The translations under genes were made by a program, and so were the position numbers. Positions 12,701-22,895 of a DNA stretch of 64,000 nt are shown here, piece after piece. The stretch is taken from assembly GCA_018417955.1 (NCBI GenBank), contig JACTVC010000003.1:124001-188000 (forward strand). The letters run 5' to 3'. The notes below the pieces were generated by a model that saw only the letters and a program-made list of their open reading frames with translations, was not told where the DNA came from and did no database searches. Every line of letters starts with the position of its first letter. The first letter of the stretch is position 1. Origin of the DNA: Laccaria trichodermophora. Taxonomy: Eukaryota > Basidiomycota > Agaricomycetes > Agaricales > Hydnangiaceae.

Positions 12701-12972
12701 CTTATCAAGTCTGATTCTGACATGTTTGTTCGAGCAAGAAGTTCCAAGGTCATAGTCGTAGTGTTCGAAGGAGTGACAACTTGTAATACATTAGGCTTTA
12801 CCCAGGTTCGTAGATTCTTGGTGGCTCCGAAGACCCAGCATTCTTCTTCCTTAATTTGCCTCAATGGGGATGCGAACAATTCACCATTCAAAACTCTAAA
12901 ATGGATAGCCGCGCTGATACGCTTTGCACGGGGATGAACGTGAAAGTGCGAAAACACGTAAACAAGGATCAA

Positions 12973-14555
12973 GCGCGTCGGGGAAAAACCCTAAACACCT
13001 AACACTCACTCACACACACACACACACACTATCACAATCTCGGTGCAAGAGTTCAAGGGCCTTTGGTATTAAGAAATACCACTTTTGTTTTCTTAGGTTT
13101 AAGTCTCAAGAGTTTTCGTTCAAAATTGGGTTTTTATTATAAGGTGTGGTTTAGAATAGTTCAATAGAACAAAGTATATCTTTCTGGGAGCTTGGTTTCT
13201 TAAATGCAAAGTTCTTTAATCACAGTTTCTTTTATTAACACAAAACACGACTTTAATTGACTTTTATGACTCCCGTGAGTATTTATTATGTCACTACGCT
13301 CCAAAACCAAGTGTACGAGTACGCTGTCTCGTCTAAAATGATACTGTGTCCTTAAAACCTCTTATTCAAAGTCTCCAAGTAAGTTGACTCCCAAGCACGC
13401 TGGCTTCGTTCACACTGTACTTATCTGACCACGAAGAAATCTCCTTTTAATTGATTACAACTGTCCACCTCCTAAGTCTCTACTTGGAGTGCAACTAGCT
13501 GGTCAACGGGGGACAATTGCTTCCCTTTTGACCTGCTAGCGCGCTCCTTATATACTCCAGGATCCCCTATCTACGTTTTACATGTGTTTTAATGTGGGAT
13601 ACTTCGGTCCGAATTACAAATATGAATTTTAATGAACGTGTGGTATATTTTGTAGTCTATCTCTGTGAACACTACAGATTTTTGTAGTGTCACGTCTTTC
13701 ATTTTCAAACGCATCAGTGTTTGATGCGTACGCGGAGTTAGCCGACGTAGCTATTCTTAGCTTGGCATGATCTCGCGTGTTTCTTTCTATGGCCCGGTTT
13801 ACCAGTTTGACAGATGACATCACAAAATGATTAACGTTTCCTGATGCGTTGATGCGCACGCGTACGCGTTTACCAATAGTCTTCGGTCTTCCGTCGTTTC
13901 CGAGTTTTTAATTAAAATGCCTTGTCTTGGCTCGTCTTTTCATTACGGAGGTCGGGAGACACTCCGAAGATGTTTTCAAATGTCTTTCTTATGTCAGGGG
14001 GTTCTTATTATATTTCATATAATACAATGTGTCTTTTCTTATGTTTGTACTTGTGACGTTCAGACGCATCAGTCTTTGATGCATACGCAGGAACTGCCGT
14101 ACATGACTTTCTGAATGGCCGTGAGCCACGCTAAGTCTCCGTACGTTTACGGTTTAGGCATAATTTAGTCTTCTCAATATTTCAGACATGCCGTTTAGGC
14201 GTCTAAGTCGTCTTTTCTGTATTTCTTGTATAAACACGAGTTTTTCACAATAAATCCATTATGTGTTTCTAAACCCTTTAGTAGTAATGCAATTCTTCTC
14301 CCTGCATTGGGTGTTTACTCTAGAACCTCTTTGTGCTCTATTTCATGGTAGGTGAATCTTAGATAGGATCCAAGTATAATGTCACGACGCGTACTGCTGC
14401 CAGTTCCAAGGCCTTCGTCCTATTTTCAGATTCCACGCATTTGCATTTTTAATCAACTGCGCCGGGTATGCGCATTGACTCTTTGTATCATTGCAATTGT
14501 ACGTAGTGTATTTATTAGAGATGACCTTTAGCGGTAAAATCATTAAAATCGAATT
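12973..14555. promoter_or_regulatory. Spacer between ORF1 and ORF2; likely holds the ORF2 promoter
   Basis: About 1.58 kb without a long frame, AT-richer than its flanks. A short CA microsatellite lies near 13010-13030, just upstream of ORF2. A hairpin motif ACGCATCA-loop-TGATGCGT occurs at 13709-13729, a near copy at 14064-14084, and half-sites follow near 13842-13857. Repeated palindromes of this kind are typical of protein-binding sites, but I know no factor for them; the regulatory role is inferred from position only. Confidence 0.35.
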
Positions 14556-17500
14556 TTATACGGGTGAAATGGTTTCATCCGTATCAGCGCTTAAAGCTGC
14601 AAGCCGATTAGCATGGGTAGAGCGAGGTTTTTGATTAATTATATCAAGGGTCGCTGTTGTTGGGTGATTCATGCTGTTGGACAGGGGTTTTGTGAGTGCG
14701 GGTCTGGATATGTCCGAAAGACAACGATTTGGGGGGGAAAAAGCCCAGTTGTCCTGGAAGAATGTAAAAAACTTGGACGCATCCTTGCGTTCTTCTAGTA
14801 ACAACTGAGGCTTGTTTTCCACCCAAATTCGACCCAGTGGGGGAGCCAGGGTCTCATCATCTGTAATACCAGTACGTGCAGTTGTATCTGAGGCAGTGGA
14901 CTGATTCGTGTTGGTAGAGTAAAGTTTCCAAGTTCTAGAGACGGAAGCAATTGTCTTGAGATGATTCGCGCTTTCCGAACGAGCTGCGAGTGTCTCCGCC
15001 GTATTCTTACTAGACGCAAGCATTTGGTTCACATCTCGAGGAGCAGCAGGGTTAGACGAGGGAATAATTGTCCTGGGCTGATCCGCGCTCTTTAAATGAG
15101 CTGTGAGTGTTTTAGTTGTGCTCTTACAGACCGCAATTGCTTGGTTCAGGTTTTGGGAGACAGCAGGGGTTAGGGATGTCCCTGTCAAAGTTAATTCAAC
15201 CAGGGAGTGGTGACCTGCGCCAGAGAGTACAGGTCTTGATACTGACGCAGGACAGAGATTCAGGAGGAAGACATCCTTGATGTCCCTGGAGATCGCATGG
15301 GTCTCAGGTGAATTCCCAAGACCTACCGTTATCATTTCCAGCTCCTTTTCTTCCTTAATTTGACGCGACGAGGAAGCTAGAGTTTTATCCTCCTCAACCC
15401 TACTCTGTGCAGCTGCATCTGAAGCAGCGAGCCGATTCGCGCTAGCAGTCAAAGGTTCCCAGGGTGACCCTTTCATGTTCTCACTGAAAACAGGCACTCT
15501 TCTCTCGCTTGATGAGGCGATGGACAAAGTTATTTCCTTTATGCTTGATTCGTTGATAGTGCAATGTCTGGTGGGCATCGATCTTGTGGCCGGCGTGAGT
15601 TTGTTGTTCGTGAGAGAGGTAGTCCTGAGGTTATCTTCTATTATCGACGCTTCTCTCTCTGTAATCTTCCAGGTAGTTGTCGATACTACGAATTCACAGA
15701 TAGACCCAAATATAGACTTATGACTGATATTCGATGGAGAAGAGACTCTGAAGTCCCCAGGAACTGCATAGTAGGGCTCAGTCACATCCTTGTGTTCTTC
15801 TTCCTTGATTCGACTTGCCAAAGACACTAGGTTTTCGTTCGCTGTTATCTTAGATTGAGTCGACGTGCAGGTGATAGCAAGCAGGATCGCTCTAGCGAAT
15901 GAAGGCCTCCGTGATAACTCGCTGGAGACAGTAGTTTTAGAACCGTCCGCGCTCCCGAGAGCAGCGAGAGTTCTATTCGTGCTTTTACTAGCCTTGGGCA
16001 TTTGATTCGAGCTTTGGGAAGCTAGGGAATCTAGCGATAAGCCTGCTGGATCCAGGTCGGACAGTTAACACGGTTCCGGAAGTAAGGGGTCAGATAGTGG
16101 TGAAGGACAGCCGCTCATGAGAAAAGCGGCCCTGGGGTCATATTCCTTTCCCATTGCTGTTCCTTCTCCCTCTCTCTTCCCAGTTGCTGACAGGTTATTG
16201 AGTTCATGGCTAGCAGTGTAGTCGGTGAAGCCAAAGCCGTTCCTAAGACGGTTCGCATCCTTATGAGAGGTGAATGCTCCAGTCGCACCTTTTCTGGGAG
16301 TGAGTGTCGAGTTTACTCCTTCAGAGGCAGTTGAACTCGACCGATGAAACAGAGGGGCGGGTTGTCGGCATCCACCAGGTCTAATCGGTGGTGGTGGGTC
16401 ATTAGGACATTGATGGGGAGGGAATTCTTCATAGGTAACGATCATTTGAATCATCGGGACTTGGGATTTCCTGCTCATAAAGTTCCAGGTGCAACGATTC
16501 CTCGTACAATGGCGATGGGCATATTTCAAGCCAGAGGAAAGAGTTGATTTCATCGCAGCTGCGAGAACATTCTCTGTGGTGGCAGGCATCTGCGTTAACA
16601 GAGGTACGGAGTCAACATTCATCCTGACTAGGTTGTTACCCTCATAGACAGCGAGTATTTTCTCTAGCGTGGGTACAGGAGATGTCAAGTTATCATCCAT
16701 TGTGGCTAAGTCATCAACTTCGAAAGCAGCGAATCTACGTGCTAACATGGATGGGGAAAGGGCAGAATCAATGTTCATTTCGGTCAAGACGTCATCCTCG
16801 AAAGCCACAGACATACATGCTAACTCGACTAAGGAAGGAGTAGGATTGGCAACTATCCTAGCTAGGTTGTTACTCTCGGGAGTAGCTGGCAGTTTTGCTA
16901 TTGTGGGTAAAGGAGGCACGAAAGGGTCATCTGTCATGTCTAGGTCGCCATCCTCGAAGGCTACGGGTGTATGCACTAACGAAAATAGGGGGAGTGAAGG
17001 GGTGTCATCCGTCATAGTTGAATCATTACCCTCATAAGCAGCGATTATTCGCGCTAACGAGGGCATGGGATCGTTTGGCTTGATTTCATACAGAGTGGTC
17101 AAGAACGAGGAATCGTCGGTCAATCGAGTGTCGTAGCCACCTTTGGAAGTTGCAATGACTCACACTAAGGAGGTTTCCAGGGTCGACTGGTGGTTTGGTA
17201 CGACGGTTGGCTCGTCTTTATACAGAATGGTCGAGGTCGAGACGTCGTCGATCAGCCAAATGACGTAGCCACCCTCGAAAGCTGCGAAGTTTCGTGCTAA
17301 TGAGGTTTCCAGAGTGGATTGGCTGGCTGGGTCGAAGGTTGATTCATCTTCACACAACTGAGGGCTCGTGTAGACAATAGGACTTCGACAAAGTGGAAAT
17401 TTCTCAGGAAGTACGGTAGTCAGGCTTGTCCACGAGGGGGGTTTCTGGCTTTCAAGAACCTGGGGATGGCGGTTCCTCGCGCAACTACTGCGGGCATAGT

Positions 17501-18455
17501 TCGAGTAGAAAGGGAGGGGTCATCTCAACATTGTCGGGGTAATCGAAGGAGTTGAGTCATGGTTCGCTGTGGCCATGTCGTTACTCTCCGAAATGGCGAA
17601 TGTTCATGTTATCGTGGATATGGAGGATGATGAGGTGGGGTAGGAAGGCACAGAGTTGTCTCCCATTATAACAGAGAGATTACCCTCGAAAGCAATGGGT
17701 AATCGTGCTATCACAGGTATGGGAGGTATGGAGCAGTCATCCTTCGTATCTGGGTGGTTACCCTCGAAAGCTGCAGGCAATCACGCTACCAAGCCTTGCA
17801 GAATGGATTGGCTGCCTAGATCAATGAGGGACTCATCTTCATATGGCGTGATTTCGCATGGGGGATCATCAATCAACTGAGTAGCATAGTCACCCTCGTA
17901 AGCTGCAGGACCTCACACTATCGAGAGTATGGGGCTATTCCCTTTTTTCCTGGTCCTGATTGACACTACGATTTCGCGACTAGTAGAGCGGTTGGATTTG
18001 TAGAATTTGATCTTGTGGCAGTCGTTATAGACGCCTGGTTTAAATGGTGGCAATTGGTGATTAGGGCGATGATCGGATGGGAATTCTTCAGGGGATATCA
18101 CCCTTGAGCTCGTCTGCAATGGGAGGTACTGATTTCCAAAGTCCTGACGACAGCAGCTTTTCACGCAACTGCAGTGGGCATAGCTTGCGTCGATTGGGAG
18201 AGATTGTTTCTTTAGTGTCGTCAGGGTTATTGGAGGTGTAGAATCGTTGTCAGTCATTGCCGAGTTATTACCCTCGAAAGCAGCGGGTATCCGCGCTGGC
18301 GAGGGTATGGTTGACGTGGAATTGTCGCCCTCGAGAGCAGCGGGTATTCGTGCTAACGAGGGTGTGGGAGCGTCGTGCAAGGTGTGGTCAACAGTTTTCT
18401 TGCCTTTATTAGAGTTTAGGTTTGCTTGGGAAACAGAAAGTCTGGAAACTGTCAT
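14556..18455 (-). pseudogene. ORF1: modular repeat protein of unknown function with in-frame stops
   Basis: One minus-strand frame runs from the ATG at 18455 to a TAA at 14556, 1,300 codons. Internal stops are TGA at 17913, 17781, 17604, 17520 and 17160, plus one TAA at 16065. The first 800 codons are built from degenerate units of the form LARIPAAFEG-D/N-N (seen as ARIPAALEGD, ARNFAAFEGG, ARIIAAYEGN and others) and from three copies of a longer module with SYA or NYA, C-x-R/K, EEFP or EKFP, PN-x-x-PP and PG residues. After the TAA the frame continues with Ser/Thr/Ala-rich units containing SRIKEEE or SRQIKEE and ANRLAA. No catalytic motif, signal peptide or membrane helix is evident. Several TGA codons stand exactly where sister units have CGA (Arg). 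The start codon lies inside the right inverted repeat, so the repeat may carry the promoter. Possibly an undescribed element protein; function unknown. Confidence 0.6.
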
Positions 18456-18655
18456 GAGTTGACAGGATCTGTTGATCAGACTTGCCTTAAGTGGTTTCTA
18501 CATGCTTATGCATTCACGGACTTCATCTTGATGAAATCCGCAGTGCCCCCACCATTGTGAAACCGAAGGGCTGATCGGGACTTCTCGATGAAGGCGTGAG
18601 TGCAAGATAGCAGCGGAGAATATCCAGGGTACGCGAGAGAGGAACCTGTCGAGAC
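18391..18655 (-). repeat. Right inverted repeat of the 14-kb locus
   Basis: Partner of 4366-4650 in opposite orientation. It spans the upstream region and first roughly 20 codons of ORF1, so the two ends of the locus carry the same putative promoter and start codon facing inwards. Confidence 0.75.
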
Positions 18656-18929
18656 ATTTAGCGTTGACAGGGATATGAGAAAATTGAATAATGAAGCACT
18701 TCAAATATTGTAACTGTTGCAGCTCTCCCCCCATCTCACTTTCCTTATAAGGAAAGTTGATTGGTTGGGGGAGGATATAGTATGTGACAAACCATCGAAA
18801 TATGTGCTGGTTTGGTGTAGTGGTTATTTGTGCAGGTTTCCTGGTGCTTACCAAAGTGTTCGGGGTTCGATTCTGCTTCCTCCATTTCTTTTTTCTACTT
18901 AAAACAATTACTTTACAGGATATTTTTCA

Positions 18930-19342
18930 CTCCGTGCAGGGAGGTTAGGTTAGTTGTTAGGGTTGGGGTTATTTTTCTCCCCGCGCGGTAGTGCGTTCTC
19001 AGTTAGGTTAGGTAATTCGGTTAATGGTTAGGGTTGGGGATATTTTCCTCCCTGCGCGGTAGTGCGTTCTCAGTTAGGTTAGGTGGCTAGGTAGCTAGGT
19101 TAGGTGGTTAAGTAGTTAGGTTAGGTGGTTAGTTAGGTTAGGTGGTTAGGCAGTTAGATGGTTAGGGTAGTTTACATGCTCGAGAATGCACGGTAGCACA
19201 CTCTTGAGCCGACTTAGGGCAATGGCACATTGCCCTAAGTCAGGTTAGGTGGTTAAGTAGTTAGGTTAGGTTAGGTGCTCGAGAACGCGTTACTGCGCGT
19301 TCTCGAGCACGACTTAGGGCGATGGCACAATTGCCCTAAGTC
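18930..19342. repeat. TTAGG-rich block with paired hairpins
   Basis: Dense GGTTAGG and GTTAGGTTAGG units with occasional TTAGGG; a block of roughly 70 bp with GTTAGGGTTGGGG, CCCGCGCGGTAGTGCG (varied) and TTCTCAGTTAGG is present twice (about 18957 and 19027). Two hairpin pairs follow. 19211-19241 has a perfect 14-bp stem (GACTTAGGGCAATG) with a 3-nt loop. 19275-19310 has a perfect 15-bp stem (GTGCTCGAGAACGCG), directly followed at 19311-19342 by a second GACTTAGGGC hairpin. It resembles degenerate telomere-like repeat (fungal telomeres are usually TTAGGG) or a transposon end; it is not a clean telomere array. Confidence 0.7.
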
Positions 19343-20127
19343 ATAATATTGCCATATATGGAGTGCTGGTGATTGCCAGCACATCACATGTGTGAGACGG
19401 GGGGAGACGTACGACACTTAATATTGTCAATAGATAATACAGCTAATTGCAAGGGGGTAGCGGGACGTGGATCCCGCACCAAGGGTAGGAGGGGGGGTGT
19501 CCGGCCGAAGGCCAAAAAAAAAAAAGTGACACCCCATCAATTTTCAAAATTTGAAGGGCAGCGACATTCCATGCATCTGAAGCTAACACGGACGGTCCAA
19601 ACCAAGAGTACTATCATCTACGTCAACACACCCTGCACTGCCCACGCCGCCCCAGGCCAAGCGCCTCTTGCCTCTCTGAATCAGTTACACCACTCGGAGA
19701 GTCAGAGGCTTCAGATTCTTTCTCAGCCTGCATATATGAAAGAGTCACTTTCGAAGATTTATCACATTCACGGTAATGAACAAATGCCCTTTCATTCTGT
19801 ACAGTGTAACTACTTACCCAGGATGATCCATCTTAGAACAAGCTGCTTTGTTTCAATATCATACTAGCACAGGCCCATTATACGCATCTTCAGTGGACCT
19901 GACTTAGCTTAAACTCAGTTTACGGCCAACCACCTGTGCATAGTTGACTTGTTACATGGAAATATTTTGAATTCAAAAAAAAAAAAAAACATGAGTATGG
20001 GAAAAACATACTTTATTAGGAAGGTAATGGTGGGGGGGGTGTCAGGCGGAACCCTGAAAAAAAAATAACAAGTGTTGGTCTCTTTTCCACATTCCGCCAC
20101 CCCCTTGGCTAATTGTCAGTAGAATCA
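19343..20127. other. Spacer with no convincing gene
   Basis: One plus-strand open frame (19373-19867) starts in repeat DNA and crosses an A-tract; its peptide shows no domain and I regard it as chance. Two A-tracts sit beside GTGTC sequences (near 19488-19525 and 20040-20070), resembling repeated element fragments. Confidence 0.35.
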
Positions 20128-20276
20128 CAGAATGTGTCGATGACCCGTCTGACGGCCGTTACGGCCGTCATGCGACGGATAAAAACGGGTGTTCAGCAAG
20201 CCCAAACGGAAACGGGTAATTGTCCGTCAGACCCATCGTCGACCCGTCTATGACGGGCACGGTGCGCAGCCCTACC
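20128..20276. mobile_element. Fragment of a hAT-like non-autonomous element end
   Basis: Contains a perfect internal palindrome (GACGGCCGTTACGGCCGTC), several ACGGGT/ACCCGT subterminal motifs, and ends GACGGGCACGGTGCGCAGCC followed by CTAC; read in reverse this is a TAGGGCTGCGCACCG-type terminus like those of hAT MITEs. No matching left end is visible, so it is probably truncated. Confidence 0.4.
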
Positions 20277-20429
20277 CCTCACCCGCCTGAACAAGATCAA
20301 AAAGACAAACGCAAAGACCTAAATCATGCAACACCCTATTCGCGTACTTTTTGTTGATCTCTGCGATGAGCGCCTCGTCCGGTGGGACGCCAAAGTTTGA
20401 AGGGTGCACAGAGGGTATCTTTGATTATG

Positions 20430-22025
20430 GCGTTGTGACTGACACGTGATTTTGTAAATTTTTGTGACGTTTTGATTCTTGAATTTCGCTGCTGTCAATT
20501 TTGAACAACGCCCACGACTTGAAGGATGTCGAATACGGGAAGAGGAGCTACGTTTTTGCCTTCGAATTCATGGACGCATTTCGTTGCTGGAGGGTGCGCA
20601 TATACTTCTGTTTCTCACTCACTCAGACGCTGAAACCACGTATCTGACACAGACTAGGCGGAATGTGCGGAGCCATCGTCACTAGCCCATTCGACGTCGT
20701 CAAAACCCGCCTCCAATCCTCCCTCTTCAAAATAAACACATCCCCCGCCCTCCTCTCCTCCGCCTCCTCTTCCGCCTCCTCCGTCTCCTCCGCCGCCTCC
20801 GTATCCCTCCCCCTCGCAGGCCTCCCACACCACCACCACCACCATCCCAGAGGCACCAACCTCCTCTACCACTTCGTCGAAACAGGACACATCATCAAAG
20901 ACATCTACAACCACGAATCACCACGAGCCCTGTTCAAAGGCCTCGGACCAACACTCATCGGCGTCATCCCCGCGCGGTCTATCAATTTTTGGACATATGG
21001 GAATGGGAAACATGTATTTGCGTCGCAGTTCAATAACGGGAAGGAGAATGCGTGGGTGCATTTGATGAGTGCGGCTGTGGCGGGTGTCGTTACTGGGACG
21101 GCTACCAATCCTATATGGGTCGTCAAAACCCGACTGCAGCTTGACGCCGGACAAGGACAGCAGAAGAAGGTTTTCGGGAGCAGTTGGAGTTGTATAAGAC
21201 GGATAATGAGGGAAGAGGGTATCAGGGGTTTTTATAAAGGGCTTAGCGCGAGTTATTTGGGGGTGACGGAGACGACGATTCAGTGGGTGCTTTATGAGCA
21301 GTTGAAGAGGGCTGCGGCTGTTGAGAAGAAGGGGGGGTATCAGGAGTGGTTTGGGATGCTTGGAAGCGCGGGGACGGCGAAGTTTGTGGCTAGTTTGATT
21401 ACGTATCCTCATGAGGTTCGTCTTTTCTCTTCCCCCCTTTTCTTCCTATCTCTCGTCTTACGCATACACGCAGGTCCTCCGCACTCGCCTCCGTCAACCA
21501 ACAATCAACAACGTCCGTAAATACACGGGGCTCCTACAAACACTCAAACTCGTCCTCGCCGAAGAAGGCGTCCGCTCGCTTTATGGAGGGTTGAGCGCGC
21601 ATATGATGCGCGTCGTGCCGAATGCGGCGGTTATGTATTCGATATATGAGGGGATCTTGAAGTGGGGTGAGGCGTAGGCTTGCCCCGATCCCCCATCTCC
21701 CCCATCCTAGACCTCCGCGTCATAGACCCTCCCTCCCTCCCAATCCGCATAGACCTGCCTGCCTGCCATAGAAGACCTCCGCTCGTTACTTGCTTGCTCT
21801 CGCCCTCGCTCATCTACAGGCTCAACATACCCCCAACTCCTACCTCAAAAGTATCTCTTGCATCATCCACAGGGCGCGGAGCCCCGTTTGTGTCTGTGTC
21901 TGGTTTCGGGGGTCCAACCACCGCGCATACAACTCACACGCGCATTCCTCTGTATTTATATACACATCATCCCTCCCCTACCTACTTGGCTCAATTGTTT
22001 ATAGTTTAATACCTGTTTATAGTAT
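20430..22025 (+). repeat. Segmental duplication unit A
   Basis: About 1.6 kb, including the whole carrier gene and both flanks, is repeated in inverted orientation at about 49240-50800. Introns and intergenic flanks are more diverged than exons. Outside the coding region matching blocks include GTGACTGRCACGTGAT upstream and GACCTGCCTGCCTG-type and CTCGCCCTCGCTCATCTACA sequence downstream. Confidence 0.8.
20526..21677 (+). CDS. Mitochondrial pyrimidine nucleotide carrier, RIM2-type, copy A
   Basis: Predicted to exchange pyrimidine nucleotides across the mitochondrial inner membrane (SLC25A33/36/Rim2 family). Model: exons 20526-20593, 20653-21415 and 21474-21677, introns of 59 and 58 nt with GT-AG ends and consistent phases, 344 residues. 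Three mitochondrial-carrier repeats are visible, with signatures PFDVVKTRLQ, PIWVVKTRLQ and PHEVLRTRLRQ. Trp in place of the acidic residue in the second signature is characteristic of the Rim2/NAD-type branch. An insertion rich in Ala, Ser and a run of His (HHHHHH) follows the first helix region. The start ATG gives MSNTGRG before a conserved SWTHFVAGGLGGMCGA. A complete paralogue (copy B) lies inverted 28 kb away. Substrate assignment rests on family motifs only. Confidence 0.9.
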
Positions 22026-22242
22026 CTATTATCCATCGCATGTTGTGATTATCACGACATCGTGAACACCTTTATTCCCTGCCTTTATTTCTTTCTTTCT
22101 CTTTCTCTATCTCTTTCTTTCCATCTCTTTATGCTTAGCTCACCCTTTATTCCGTCTAGTATATATACTATACGTTAGCTTACATGCACCTCAGTCCGTT
22201 ATACTGAGACTGAGGTGAGCCACTCTATTTACCAACTACTAC
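21678..22242. other. 3' flank of carrier copy A
   Basis: CT-rich DNA with a polypyrimidine stretch at about 22078-22130; the first 350 bp are shared with the flank of copy B. No gene seen. Confidence 0.5.
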
Positions 22243-22895
22243 ACACTTACAGGACCTGTGAAAGTCATGTCAAATGGCTGATCCAAAAATCTCCAAATTT
22301 GGCGATTTTTGTCTGCACAGATATTCGAAATTTTTGTCCGCACGGCGGATCAGGTTGAACTTTATCTCAATTTTTGTCCGCACACTATATCAGGCCTATT
22401 AGTAGGCGGTATTCCAATTTTTTTCGCTCCGCAGGGCTCGCAGAGCCGTAAACAAGTAAATTGGCAATGCTTTTTCTATAAGGTCCTTGACAGGCAGGTT
22501 GCCACTAGGTAGAAGGATCTGTTCCAAATCCCTCGGTATTTCAAGGTGGAGACTGCGATAGTTTCGCAACGCTTCTGGGACCTTCTCTGGGATTGTTGGA
22601 TAGGTTTTTCCTGTTCCAATCCATTCTGATTCATTGAGTACAGCTGGATGCTCAATATTGATGATAGGTTCGTGCTGCGTCATTGGTCAAGATCGTGCCT
22701 TTTCTTGCTAGACCTTTGATCACGCATCCGTTTCTCGCGAGCAGTACACACGTGCCGTCTTGAAGCTCCAACCTGATATCCCTTGATACGCTTATGTCTC
22801 AGGATCCAATGTTTTATCAGGTGAGCAGGTCCAAGTGTCTCAAGGATATCGATATAAATTGTGTATGGGCCATTGGAGTCAATGGCATACTGGGA

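Larger units (their letters stand above)
5096..12972 (-). pseudogene. ORF2: giant open frame of unknown function, interrupted by TGA codons and one insertion
   Basis: On the minus strand one frame runs from about 12972 to the insertion at 9236, and a second from 8176 to a TAG at 5096-5098. Outside the insertion I find no in-frame TAA or TAG in about 2,270 codons, only TGA at 5141, 5240, 5498, 7103, 10075, 10303 and 11497. That absence is strong evidence of past coding. The N-terminal part carries a RQIKEEE motif also seen in ORF1. A CPDC motif lies just before the 11497 stop, followed by a helical Arg/Leu-rich section. Residues coded at about 9571-9760 repeat a V-x-V-W-G-A motif, and 6312-6548 is a tandem 39-codon duplication. 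I see no polymerase, integrase, transposase, helicase or kinase motif. Codon use (many ATA, AGA, TTA) differs from HSP78. I infer a decayed gene; exact start uncertain. Confidence 0.6.

Noticed and set aside
5096..18455. Use of a mitochondrial-type code (TGA as Trp), for example a mitochondrial plasmid or NUMT
   Set aside because: Trp is written TGG throughout, base composition is not mitochondrial, and TGA replaces CGA in repeat units; CpG deamination explains it better.
4366..18655. Classic Maverick/polinton, Starship or LTR element
   Set aside because: No protein-primed polymerase, tyrosine recombinase, reverse transcriptase, RNase H or integrase motif, and the terminal repeats are inverted, not direct.
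18809..18885. tRNA-like sequence with A box TGGTGTAGTGG and B box GGTTCGATTC
   Set aside because: Acceptor ends do not pair and the T stem has at least two mismatches; at most a decayed tRNA or SINE head.
19373..19867. 164-codon plus-strand open frame
   Set aside because: Begins in repeat DNA, crosses an A-tract and shows no domain.
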